Assembly: GCA_017436245.1 (NCBI GenBank)
Contig: JAFSDN010000113.1
Coordinates: 1 to 43,320 of the forward strand
DNA from: Clostridia bacterium
Lineage (GTDB): Bacteria > Bacillota > Clostridia > Monoglobales > Monoglobaceae
Direction: 5' to 3'
Length of the DNA: 43,320 bases
Shown: positions 7,776 through 14,578 of the stretch, piece by piece
How the letters are laid out: each line of letters starts with the position of its first letter
Position numbering within the stretch: position 1 is the first letter of the stretch
Notes under the pieces: model-generated
Told to the model about the DNA's origin: nothing
Database searches by the model: none
Seen by the model: only the letters and a program-made list of their open reading frames with translations
Translations under genes and position numbers: made by a program

Positions 7776-7816
7776 AAAAAGACAATCCGGAAAGACGGAA
7801 ATATGAAACATAGGTT

Positions 7817-7836
7817 CAGGGAACGGATGTTCCTTG
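7817..7836 (+). promoter_or_regulatory. Stem-loop just upstream of pduL ribosome site
   Basis: CAGGGAAC (7817-7824) pairs with GTTCCTTG (7829-7836) around GGAT, eight pairs with one G-U. It ends three bases before the GGGGTG ribosome site of the pduL gene, so it could insulate or tune its translation. Confidence 0.5.
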
Positions 7837-7851
7837 TCCGGGGTGAAGCAT

Positions 7852-8493
7852 ATGTATGATACAGACGCAATCGCAAAGGCTGTGAAATCAGTCATTGATA
7901 ATATAAATAATAAAGGACAAATCAAAATCGGCGTTTCTCAGCGTCATGTTCATTTGTCGCAGGAAGACCTTGAAACTCTTTTTGGCAAGGGCTATGAGCT
8001 TCATGTGAAAAAGTACCTTATGGGTCGTGAATATGCATCTGAGGAAGTTGTTACCCTTGTTGGTCCGTCTCTCAAGTCCATTGAGAATGTGCGAGTTCTG
8101 GGACCTGTGAGGAAGAATACTCAGGTTGAAATTTCAAGAACAGATACATTTGTTCTGAAGGTAAGCCCGCCTGTTCGTCCTTCGGGTAATGTTGCAGGCT
8201 CCGAAAAGCTGGTGCTTGTTGGCCCCAAGGGCTGTGTGTACCTGAAGGAAGGCGTTATCATTGCCAACCGTCACATTCATCTGACTCCCGAATATGCTGA
8301 GGAAAACGGCATAAAGGACAATGATTATGTTGATGTTGAGGTTGAAGGAATCAAGCCCACCAGATTTTATGATGTTCAGGTGAGAGTTCGTGATGATTTT
8401 AATGTGGAAATGCATATTGATACAGATGATGCAAACTCTGCAGGACTCAAAAACGGGTCGATTGTGAAAATTATCGGTAAATGTGAAAAATAA
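7852..8493 (+). CDS. pduL: Phosphate propanoyltransferase PduL
   Basis: A 213-aa PduL-family phosphotransacylase. Two zinc-binding His motifs are clear: SQRHVHLS (near residue 32) and ANRHIHLTPEYAE (near 141), one in each half of the duplicated fold. Other signatures are KYLMGREYASEEVVTLVGP and SPPVRPSGNVAGSE. It converts propionyl-CoA and phosphate to propionyl-phosphate, releasing CoA inside the compartment. The N-terminal helix MYDTDAIAKAVKSVIDNI is an encapsulation peptide. A longer frame from TTG 7834 exists, but GGGGTG (7840-7845) points to ATG 7852. It is the last structural gene of the BMC operon. A kinase such as PduW/AckA is not seen in the window. Confidence 0.96.
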   Translation: MYDTDAIAKAVKSVIDNINNKGQIKIGVSQRHVHLSQEDLETLFGKGYELHVKKYLMGREYASEEVVTLVGPSLKSIENVRVLGPVRKNTQVEISRTDTFVLKVSPPVRPSGNVAGSEKLVLVGPKGCVYLKEGVIIANRHIHLTPEYAEENGIKDNDYVDVEVEGIKPTRFYDVQVRVRDDFNVEMHIDTDDANSAGLKNGSIVKIIGKCEK

Positions 8494-8520
8494 ATATCAA
8501 AACAGACACTTATGAAAAAC

Positions 8521-8567
8521 AGCATCCTTCTTTGTGTGCATTCAGTATGCAGAGGAGGAGCTTTTTT
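8521..8567 (+). terminator. Intrinsic terminator after pduL
   Basis: AGC/GCT, then CCTTCTTT pairing with AGAGGAGG (two G-U), capped by TGCAT/ATGCA, forms a long hairpin (8521-8561). It is followed directly by six T. It closes the BMC structural operon before the regulator gene, although read-through into the regulator is possible. Confidence 0.75.
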
Positions 8568-8596
8568 AAAAAAAGATAATGAAGTGAGGGAATGGA

Positions 8597-9364
8597 ATGC
8601 TTGCACTTGAACGCCAGAAAAAGATTCTGGAATTTTTGAATTCGGACGGAGTGGTTTCGGTAAACCGACTGAGCATGGAGCTTGGTGTGACGGAGGAGAC
8701 GGTCAGACGTGACCTTGAAAAACTTGAAAAGCAAGAGGCACTCAGGAGAACTCACGGCGGAGCTGTTCCCATTGACGGTGGAACATATGAGATTTCGCTG
8801 GAAAAAAGAAAGCATATAAACGTTGAAGCAAAAATGAAACTCGCCAAGGAAGCTGTGAAGTATGTTGCGGCAGGCGATACAATCTTTCTTGATGCTTCAA
8901 CCACCACATTTTTTATGGCAAAGGAACTGAAGAACCACAGAAATGTTACGGTTATAACAAATTCCTTACGTGTTGTTGCGGAGCTTTCGGGCTGTGAGCA
9001 CGTGAAGGTGATTTCTGTTGGCGGTGTTCTCAGCAACAATCAGTCATTTGTGGGCACTCTTGCCGAAAAGGCAATTGAAGAAAATTATTTTGCAAGCAAG
9101 ATATTTTTCTCAAGCAAAGGTATAACTTCTGATGCGGGTATTCTTGAAAGCAACGAAGCGGAGTGCGGAATAAAGCACAAAATGCTTGCAAACGCAAGAG
9201 AAAAGTATTATCTTTGCGATAAAAGCAAAATGGGCGGCGTTGGCTTTGTTAAGCTTGTGCCCATGAACGAAATTGACTATATCATCACCGAGGGCGAGCC
9301 TGACAAAGACCTGACGGCAATGCTTGAGGAAAATGAAGTGAAAGTGATAAAAATTTCGGAGTAA
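8597..9364 (+). CDS. DeoR-family transcriptional regulator
   Basis: A 255-aa DeoR/GlpR-type repressor. The N-terminal helix-turn-helix holds the family signature, ERQKKILEFLNSDGVVSV then VTEETVRRDLEKLEKQ and RRTHGGAV (residues 5-57). The C-terminal sensor domain (~75-230) has DASTTTFFMAKEL and GGVLSNNQSFVG, the phosphosugar-binding fold of this family. The effector of relatives is a sugar phosphate, so fuculose-, rhamnulose-phosphate or DHAP are sensible inducers for a fucose/rhamnose BMC; this is inference. GTGAGGGA (8584-8591) supports ATG 8597. It follows the operon terminator by about 30 bp and ends at its own strong terminator. Confidence 0.93.
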   Translation: MLALERQKKILEFLNSDGVVSVNRLSMELGVTEETVRRDLEKLEKQEALRRTHGGAVPIDGGTYEISLEKRKHINVEAKMKLAKEAVKYVAAGDTIFLDASTTTFFMAKELKNHRNVTVITNSLRVVAELSGCEHVKVISVGGVLSNNQSFVGTLAEKAIEENYFASKIFFSSKGITSDAGILESNEAECGIKHKMLANAREKYYLCDKSKMGGVGFVKLVPMNEIDYIITEGEPDKDLTAMLEENEVKVIKISE

Positions 9365-9384
9365 AATATTATGTTATAAAATCG

Positions 9385-9424
9385 AATCCCGATGAAGCGG
9401 TGGAGCTTCATCGGGATTTATTTT
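9385..9424 (+). terminator. Intrinsic terminator after deoR-family gene
   Basis: AATCCCGATGAAGC (9385-9398) and GCTTCATCGGGATT (9405-9418) form a perfect 14-bp stem with a 6-nt loop, followed by TATTTTATTT. The dispersed repeat element begins directly after this T-rich tail. Confidence 0.92.
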
Positions 9425-9428
9425 ATTT

Positions 9429-9570
9429 GGTTCTTTATCAAATGTTGGGGTTTAGTACAAAAAGATGTTTCGACTACGCTCAACATGACCTTGTACCGGC
9501 AAGCTTTAGTCATTCTGAGCGCAGCGAAGAATCTTTACAAAGCATTTACCCCCAAATTGGTTATAGAACC
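9429..9570 (+). repeat. MITE-like dispersed inverted-repeat element, copy 1
   Basis: A 142-bp element with ~22-bp imperfect terminal inverted repeats (GGTTCT...TTGGGG and the reverse at the other end). It contains two internal half-palindromic blocks, GTTTCGACTACGCTCAACATG and CATTCTGAGCGCAGCGAAGA. It is about 90% identical to the reverse complement of 26287-26429. Neither copy has a credible gene. It lies directly after the deoR-family terminator, and its right end is one base from the stop codon of the minus-strand gene that ends at 9572. TTATTT occurs at both flanks (9423-9428, 9572-9577), a possible short target duplication. Confidence 0.85.
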
Positions 9571-9571
9571 G

Positions 9572-9775
9572 TTATTTTTCCAGGTCTTCACCGTTGGGGT
9601 ATGCCTTTTCGCACATATCAAGGTACATATCCTCGGCTTCGATTTGAGCTTGCTTTAGTTTGTCCAGGGCTTTGAAGTGTGTATGGCTCAAAATGTCATT
9701 TGTGCTTTCGATGATTTCAATTGCATCGGTGATGTCGTTGAAAAGTTTGTGGTAAAGTTTTTTGTAGCTGACCAT
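9572..9775 (-). CDS. Small helical protein of unknown function behind a structured leader
   Basis: 67 aa, starting MVSYKKLYHKLFNDITDAIE, rich in charged and helix-forming residues, with no Cys pattern, signal peptide or membrane segment. I do not recognise the family. The start is the ATG at 9775 because GGAGC lies seven bases upstream; an open frame extends further up into the terminator hairpin and is ignored. The TAA stop sits at the edge of the repeat element, so the original 3' end may have been cut or replaced by the insertion. It is transcribed on its own, opposite to its neighbours, from the promoter and leader at 9793-10006. Whether it is regulated by that leader or is just a reading frame beside a structured RNA is open. 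Confidence 0.68.
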   Translation of the reverse strand: MVSYKKLYHKLFNDITDAIEIIESTNDILSHTHFKALDKLKQAQIEAEDMYLDMCEKAYPNGEDLEK

Positions 9776-9792
9776 AGTTATCGCTCCTTTGT

Positions 9793-9824
9793 AAAAAAAA
9801 GATGTGCCACCTGAGTGACACATC
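9793..9824 (-). terminator. Minus-strand intrinsic terminator in leader of the 67-aa gene
   Basis: On the minus strand GATGTG-t-CAC and GTG-g-CACATC form a stem (plus coordinates 9801-9824) followed by eight T (9793-9800). It sits upstream of the ribosome site of the 67-aa gene, where an attenuator would be. GAGTGA in the leader (plus 9836-9841) is complementary to the 5' arm (plus 9813-9818), so an anti-terminating pairing is possible. Confidence 0.75.
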
Positions 9825-9971
9825 CAAAAAACGTATCACTCTGATAGTCTGCGACAACTATTTTTATTATTCTGCACCATAAGGGAGATAAACTCAGAGA
9901 TACGCTTTTTACATAGCGTAACCCTCATTGTACAGAATATTCGTTTTCAAAATAAAAAAATAATTGTCGCA
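9825..9971 (-). ncRNA. Candidate riboswitch or structured leader RNA (unclassified)
   Basis: In minus-strand RNA, the 5' segment TGCGACAATTATTTTT (9971-9956) pairs with AAAAATAGTTGTCGCA (9865-9850) over 16 positions with one U-G. Nested inside are TATTCTG/CAGAATA, ATGAGGG/CCCTTAT (9922-9928 with 9879-9885) and TACGCT/AGCGTA, giving a long rod of four stacked helices. An alternative stem, CGTATC-TCTGA with TCAGA-gt-GATACG (9894-9904 with 9832-9844), breaks this rod and is followed by six T. The intrinsic terminator at 9793-9824 comes next. I could not match it to a riboswitch class I know; a stand-alone structured RNA (for example 6S-like) is the alternative. Confidence 0.55.
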
Positions 9972-9977
9972 AGTATT

Positions 9978-10006
9978 ATGATAACATAAAAAGAAGAATT
10001 TGTCTA
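9978..10006 (-). promoter_or_regulatory. Minus-strand sigma-A promoter for structured leader
   Basis: On the minus strand TAGACA, a 17-bp spacer and TATCAT, with an extended -10 (TGt before TATCAT). The predicted transcript starts near 9970, exactly at the 5' arm of the long leader helix. Confidence 0.6.
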
Positions 10007-10060
10007 TATTATTTGAAAAGAATTACTTTTAAATTTTTTTAACTTTTTTTCAAAAAACTA

Positions 10061-10089
10061 TTGCAAAATGAAAAAAAGTATAGTAGAAT
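10061..10089 (+). promoter_or_regulatory. Sigma-A promoter of the mraZ operon
   Basis: TTGCAA (10061-10066), a 17-bp spacer and TAGAAT (10084-10089). Very AT-rich DNA lies upstream (9940-10060), which may act as an UP element. The predicted start is just before the MraZ boxes. Confidence 0.8.
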
Positions 10090-10094
10090 AGAGA

Positions 10095-10132
10095 AAAGTG
10101 GTACAAAGTGGAGCGAAATTCCACAAAGTGGT
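10095..10132 (+). promoter_or_regulatory. MraZ boxes: AAAGTGG direct repeats
   Basis: GTGG occurs at 10098, 10108 and 10128 within AAAGTGG-type repeats, i.e. at 10- and 20-bp steps on one face of the helix. MraZ is known to bind short GTGG/TGGG-type direct repeats just downstream of its own promoter, so autoregulation of the dcw cluster is expected. Confidence 0.75.
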
Positions 10133-10170
10133 ATGAAAAATGCCGAAGAATGCACAAGGAGCACAAGGCT

Positions 10171-10596
10171 ATGCTGATTGGTGAATATTTTCATAACCTT
10201 GATACAAAAGGTCGAGTTAGCATTCCATCAAAGTTCAGAGATGATCTTGGTGGAACTTTTGTGCTGTCCAAGGGTGTTAATGACTGCCTTTGTGCTTATT
10301 CAAAAGAAGAATGGGAGGCTTTTCAGCACGAGCTTCTTGAACTCAAGGGTGCTGACGCAAGAAAGCTCCGCAGATTCTTCTTTGCAGGTGCCACAGAATG
10401 TGAAATTGACACTCAGGGACGTGTTGTTATTCCCCCTGCATACCGTGAATATGCCAATCTTGGCAGAGAGGTTGTTATTGTTGGTGTTTCAAATTGCATG
10501 GAAATCTGGAACAAGGAAGACTGGGAGGCATATATGAACGACCCGTCACTTGATTCGGAAGAAATTGAAGATGCAATGGAGAGACTGGGACTATGA
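10171..10596 (+). CDS. mraZ: Transcriptional regulator MraZ
   Basis: A 141-aa protein with two AbrB-like SpoVT halves. The hallmark segments are GEYFHNLDTKGRVSIPSKFR near the N-terminus and TECEIDTQGRVVIPPAYREY near residue 80. MraZ is a ring-forming DNA-binding protein that controls the division and cell-wall cluster. The reading frame is open from 10108, but that would cover the operator repeats; ATG 10171 with AAGGAG (10156-10161, 9-nt gap) gives the standard N-terminus MLIGEY. Its stop overlaps the rsmH start by four bases (ATGA), so translation is coupled. Confidence 0.97.
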   Translation: MLIGEYFHNLDTKGRVSIPSKFRDDLGGTFVLSKGVNDCLCAYSKEEWEAFQHELLELKGADARKLRRFFFAGATECEIDTQGRVVIPPAYREYANLGREVVIVGVSNCMEIWNKEDWEAYMNDPSLDSEEIEDAMERLGL

Positions 10597-11534
10597 GCAG
10601 AGAGTTTAAGCATATTTCGGTTTTGCTTGACGAAAGCGTTGAGCTTCTTGAAGTCAAGGCACAGGGAACTTATGTGGACGGAACTCTCGGCGGCGGCGGA
10701 CACGCATCACTTGTGTGTTCAAAGCTGACAGACGGTGCAACCTTTGTGGGTATTGATCGTGATATGACCGCAATTGAAGCGGCATCAAAGAGATTGGCAG
10801 AATTTGGTGATATGGTGAACATTGTTCATTCAAATTTTGCCCATGTGAAAAGAGTTCTTGCGGATTTGGGAATAAAGGGTATTGACGGTGCCATTCTTGA
10901 CCTTGGGGTTTCGTCGCCTCAGCTTGATACGGCAGAACGTGGCTTCAGCTATAACATGGATGCAAGGCTTGATATGAGAATGAACCGTGATGACAGACTT
11001 TCGGCATATGAAGTGGTTAATGAGTATTCCGAGGCTGAGCTTACGAAGATAATATTTGAGTACGGTGAAGACAAATTTGCAAGACAGATTGCAAGGGCAA
11101 TTGTTGTGGCTCGTGCTGAAAAGCCCATTGAAACAACATTTCAGCTCAGCGAGACAATAAAAAGCGCCATTCCTGCAAAAATCAGATTTGCAGACAAGCA
11201 TCCGGCAAAAAGAACCTTTCAGGCAATCAGAATTGAAGTTAACAACGAGCTTGGTATTCTGGAACAGGCAATTTGCGATTTTGTTGATGTTTTGAATCCC
11301 GGCGGAGTTTTGTCGGTTATAACATTCCATTCCCTTGAGGACAGAATTGTGAAGCAGGCATTTGCAAAGCTGGCTTCGGGATGTGAATGTCCAAAAAACT
11401 TTCCCGTTTGCGTATGCGGAAAGAAGCCTGTTGTGAAAATTGTGAACAAAAAACCCATTGTCTCAAACAGTGGTGAACTTGAAATGAACATAAGAGCGCA
11501 CAGCGCAAAATTGAGGGCTGTGAAAAAAATATAA
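10593..11534 (+). CDS. rsmH: 16S rRNA (cytosine1402-N4)-methyltransferase RsmH
   Basis: A 313-aa SAM-dependent methyltransferase (formerly MraW). Signature segments are HISVLLDESVELL, YVDGTLGGGGHASLV (SAM motif I), DGAILDLGVSSPQLD, RGFSYNMDARLDMRMN, and FHSLEDRIVKQAF near the C-terminus. It methylates N4 of C1402 in the decoding site of 16S rRNA. The ATG overlaps the mraZ stop. The length is standard for the family. A 20-bp gap leads to the next gene. Confidence 0.98.
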   Translation: MSREFKHISVLLDESVELLEVKAQGTYVDGTLGGGGHASLVCSKLTDGATFVGIDRDMTAIEAASKRLAEFGDMVNIVHSNFAHVKRVLADLGIKGIDGAILDLGVSSPQLDTAERGFSYNMDARLDMRMNRDDRLSAYEVVNEYSEAELTKIIFEYGEDKFARQIARAIVVARAEKPIETTFQLSETIKSAIPAKIRFADKHPAKRTFQAIRIEVNNELGILEQAICDFVDVLNPGGVLSVITFHSLEDRIVKQAFAKLASGCECPKNFPVCVCGKKPVVKIVNKKPIVSNSGELEMNIRAHSAKLRAVKKI

Positions 11535-11554
11535 AAGAATGAGGTGGAGTTGAA

Positions 11555-12064
11555 GTGGCGAATTTAAACGGTTATAATTCAAGCAATGCCTACAAGCTGG
11601 ATTATCAATCAGACCGGACCAGAGCTTCCGGTGAAAGCATACTTCACGAAAAAGAACAGAATAGAAAAAATGTGGCTGCCACAAAAACAAATCCTGCAAA
11701 AAGCCTTGCAAATTTTTTGAAGGTTGCTCTTTGTTTTGCGGTTGCTTTTGCCATTATTAACGGATATGTTAATATTAATGAGGCGAACAACGAGCTTGCG
11801 GGACTTGAAGATGAATACAATGAGATTGTTGCAAGCAATCAGGATTTGCAAATGAAGATTGACAAAGCGGTTGATCTTGCCGATTTGCAAACCGTTGCCA
11901 ATGCTTTTGGAATGGTCAGACCTGAAAATTATCAGATGATTTATGTTGACATGGAACAAGATGACCTTGCTGAAACCCCCGTTGATGACGAAGCTGAAGC
12001 AGAAGACCCTGCTGTTAAGGGTGTTGCTGGTTCATTGACCGGGACTTTGAACATATTCAACTAA
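11555..12064 (+). CDS. FtsL-like cell division protein
   Basis: A 169-aa single-pass membrane protein. Residues ~1-50 are cytoplasmic and polar, the membrane segment is VALCFAVAFAIINGYVNI (~res 57-74), followed by a short coiled coil (NEANNELAGLEDEYNEIVAS) and an acidic C-tail. Sequence conservation of FtsL is low, so the call rests on position between rsmH and the PBP2 gene, topology and the coiled coil. FtsL forms a complex with DivIB/FtsQ and DivIC and activates the FtsW-PBP2 synthase. GTG 11555 is the start, with GAGGTGG at 11541-11547. The long acidic tail (~50 residues) is larger than usual. Confidence 0.8.
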   Translation: MANLNGYNSSNAYKLDYQSDRTRASGESILHEKEQNRKNVAATKTNPAKSLANFLKVALCFAVAFAIINGYVNINEANNELAGLEDEYNEIVASNQDLQMKIDKAVDLADLQTVANAFGMVRPENYQMIYVDMEQDDLAETPVDDEAEAEDPAVKGVAGSLTGTLNIFN

Positions 12065-12065
12065 A

Positions 12066-12107
12066 TTTAGCCTGTCAGAAGCTATACAAACCTGCCGTCA
12101 GGCTAAA
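12066..12107 (+). promoter_or_regulatory. Stem-loop between ftsL-like and PBP2 genes
   Basis: TTTAGCCTG (12066-12074) and CAGGCTAAA (12099-12107) pair perfectly around a 24-nt loop. No T-run follows, so it is not a standard terminator. It sits in a 136-bp gap of an otherwise tight operon. Confidence 0.45.
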
Positions 12108-12200
12108 AGATATGTTTATCAGGCATATTTGAATTGTTGCATCCAATATAATTACATATGGAAAGTCTGAAGTGAATTTAATCCTTTGGAGGTAATTGAG

Positions 12201-14429
12201 GTGCAAAACGAACAAACTACATTCATGCAAAGAAGAAAGATAGGATGGCTGCTCATTGGGGCAGTCTTCCTTTTCTGCGCTTTAATTGTGAGAGTTGCGT
12301 GGCTTCAGATTGTGCGTGGAGAAGAGCTTTCACTTGCGGCAAGAGAGCAGCAGACAAGCGACAATCTGATTACGCCAAAAAGAGGTCTGATTTATGACAG
12401 AAACATGAAGATTCTTGCAAATAATATTAGCGTTGAAACAATAAGCATTTCGCCAAAAAACGTCAGAGGAAACACAAAGCAGACTCAGGAACAGATTGCA
12501 GGAAAAATGGCAGAAATTCTTGGGCTTGAAAAAGAGGATGTTCTTGCAAAAATTCAAAAGGAATCCAGTTTTGAGTATATCAAGAAAAAAGTTGAAAAAG
12601 ACCAGGCTGATGAATTGCGTGAATACATTGAAACGTATAATATAGACGGGATAAGATTCACGGAGGACAGCAAGCGTTATTATCCATACGGAAATTTTGC
12701 CTCACAGGTCATCGGTTTTGCCGGAAGTGACAATGTGGGGCTTGAAGGCATTGAAATGGTTTACAACGAGCAGCTTCAGGGCGTTCCGGGGCGCATTGTT
12801 TCGGCAAATAAGACGGCAGGGCTTGAAATGCCAGACAACTATGAGAGCTATTATGAGCCTCAGGACGGCAACAGCGTTGTTCTTACCATTGACGAAACCA
12901 TGCAGCATATTGCCGAGAAGCATCTTGAAAATGCAAGGATTGAAAATCAGCTTGAAGAAGGTGCGGCAACCATTATTATGGATGTTAAAACCGGTGAGAT
13001 TCTTGCCATGGCAACAAAGCCCGATTATGATTTGAACAAACCCTTTGAGATTACTGAGGCGGTTGAGGAAAAATACCCCGAGGTTCGTGAGGAGCTTGCA
13101 AAGCTGGAGGACAGCGAATACAATGCAGCATTGACGAAGTACACACAGTTTTTGAGAAGAAACAAGGCGGTTGTTGACTCCTATGAGCCGGGTTCAACCT
13201 TCAAAATTGCTGTTGCTTCAATGGCACTTGAAGAAAACGCAATTTCTCCGAATGATACATTTTATTGCGACGGCTCGGCGCACGTTGCTGACCGAACAAT
13301 AAACTGTGCAAACCGAAACGGCCATGGTGTACAGACCTTTGTGCAGGCGGTGCAGAATTCTTGTAACCCTGCTTTCATAAACATCGGAGCGAAGGTTGGA
13401 CGGGATAACTTTATGAAGTACATGAAAGGCTTTGGCTTCCGTGACACAACGGGAATTGAGCTCCCGGGCGAAACAAACGGAATTTTTCACGATGCTTCAA
13501 ACTTCAAGGAAATTGACCTTGCCATATCGTCATTCGGACAGAGCTTTAATGTTACTCCTCTTCAGATTGTGACAATGGTTTCGGCAATTGCCAATGGTGG
13601 CGAGCTTATGCAGCCACATCTGGTAAAGCAGTTGGTTGACAAAAACGGAAATGTTGTTCAGGAGTTTGCGCCAAAGGTTGTGCGTCGGGTTGTTTCAAAG
13701 GAAACAAGCGCTCAGATGTGCGAAATTCTTGAATCGGTGGTTTCGGTGGGTGGCGGTAAGAATGCTTATCTTGCAGGATACCGTATTGCAGGAAAAACAG
13801 GAACATCAGAAAAACAGCCCAGAGGAAATCAGAAATATGTTGCGTCGTTTATTGGCTTTGCGCCTGCGGATGACCCTGAAATTGTCTGCCTTGTGATACT
13901 TGACCAGCCGCCTGTTGGTGCGCCTTATTACGGCGGTGTTATTGCGGCACCGGTTGTTAAAAATATTCTTGAGGAATGTTTGCAATATCTGGGGGTTGAA
14001 CCTCAGTACAGCGCAGACGAAACCGAAATGATGGATATAACTGTTCCTGACATAACGGGAAAGACAAAAAGTGAGGCAGAAAAGATTCTTGCAGAGCTTG
14101 ATTTGAACATAACCGTTAAGGGTTCGGGGGATATTATTTTTGATCAGGTTCCAAAGCCTTTTTCAAAGCTGGCACGAAAGTCAAAGATTGTGGCGTATAC
14201 CGAAGGTGAGGAAAGCTCCTTGTCGGTTGAAGTACCAAATGTTGTGGGGTTGTCGGCAACGGAGGCAAACCGTGCACTAACCGATGCGGGGCTGAACGTC
14301 AGAATAAAAGGTCTTTCGGGCGGTGCAGGAGTTGCAATGTGTTCGGGACAATCGCCCGGTGACGGAACAAAGGTTGAACCGGGAACAATTATAACAATTG
14401 ATTTTGCTTATTCGGGAGTCAGAGACTAA
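12201..14429 (+). CDS. Class B penicillin-binding protein 2 with two PASTA domains (FtsI/SpoVD type)
   Basis: A 742-aa septal transpeptidase. An N-terminal membrane helix (IGWLLIGAVFLFCALIVRVAW, ~res 15-35) precedes the dimerisation domain. The transpeptidase domain shows all three motifs: S332-T-F-K, S387-C-N and K532-T-G-T. Two C-terminal PASTA domains follow (from ~res 612: ITVPDITGKTKSEAEKI and EVPNVVGLSATEANRAL). It cross-links septal peptidoglycan with FtsW. The start is GTG 12201, seven bases after GGAGGT (12188-12193); an upstream TTG (12186) lies inside that site. PASTA tails occur both in vegetative PBP2x-like and sporulation SpoVD proteins, so I cannot say which. It is the only such gene in the cluster. 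Confidence 0.93.
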   Translation: MQNEQTTFMQRRKIGWLLIGAVFLFCALIVRVAWLQIVRGEELSLAAREQQTSDNLITPKRGLIYDRNMKILANNISVETISISPKNVRGNTKQTQEQIAGKMAEILGLEKEDVLAKIQKESSFEYIKKKVEKDQADELREYIETYNIDGIRFTEDSKRYYPYGNFASQVIGFAGSDNVGLEGIEMVYNEQLQGVPGRIVSANKTAGLEMPDNYESYYEPQDGNSVVLTIDETMQHIAEKHLENARIENQLEEGAATIIMDVKTGEILAMATKPDYDLNKPFEITEAVEEKYPEVREELAKLEDSEYNAALTKYTQFLRRNKAVVDSYEPGSTFKIAVASMALEENAISPNDTFYCDGSAHVADRTINCANRNGHGVQTFVQAVQNSCNPAFINIGAKVGRDNFMKYMKGFGFRDTTGIELPGETNGIFHDASNFKEIDLAISSFGQSFNVTPLQIVTMVSAIANGGELMQPHLVKQLVDKNGNVVQEFAPKVVRRVVSKETSAQMCEILESVVSVGGGKNAYLAGYRIAGKTGTSEKQPRGNQKYVASFIGFAPADDPEIVCLVILDQPPVGAPYYGGVIAAPVVKNILEECLQYLGVEPQYSADETEMMDITVPDITGKTKSEAEKILAELDLNITVKGSGDIIFDQVPKPFSKLARKSKIVAYTEGEESSLSVEVPNVVGLSATEANRALTDAGLNVRIKGLSGGAGVAMCSGQSPGDGTKVEPGTIITIDFAYSGVRD

Positions 14430-14431
14430 GA

Positions 14432-14536
14432 AAGTCTGAAAAATTCTTGCCCATCTCACCGCTTTTTGCTCGGCGCGGTGCATACAGCACAGCAGCACTC
14501 GCAGCAAAGCGGCAATCTGAACAATTTTTCAGACTT
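14432..14536. repeat. 105-bp nested inverted repeat between PBP2 gene and murE
   Basis: AAGTCTGAAAAATT (14432-14445) and AATTTTTCAGACTT (14523-14536) are a perfect 14-bp inverted pair. Nested within, CCGCTTTTTGCT (from 14459) pairs with AGCAAAGCGG apart from a small TT bulge. The whole gap can fold into one cruciform or RNA hairpin. No T-run follows the right arm, so it is not a clear terminator. There is no coding in the 149-bp gap. Confidence 0.6.
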
Positions 14537-14578
14537 GGATTGGTGCTTTGGGTACAGAGAAAGGAATGGTTATAAATT

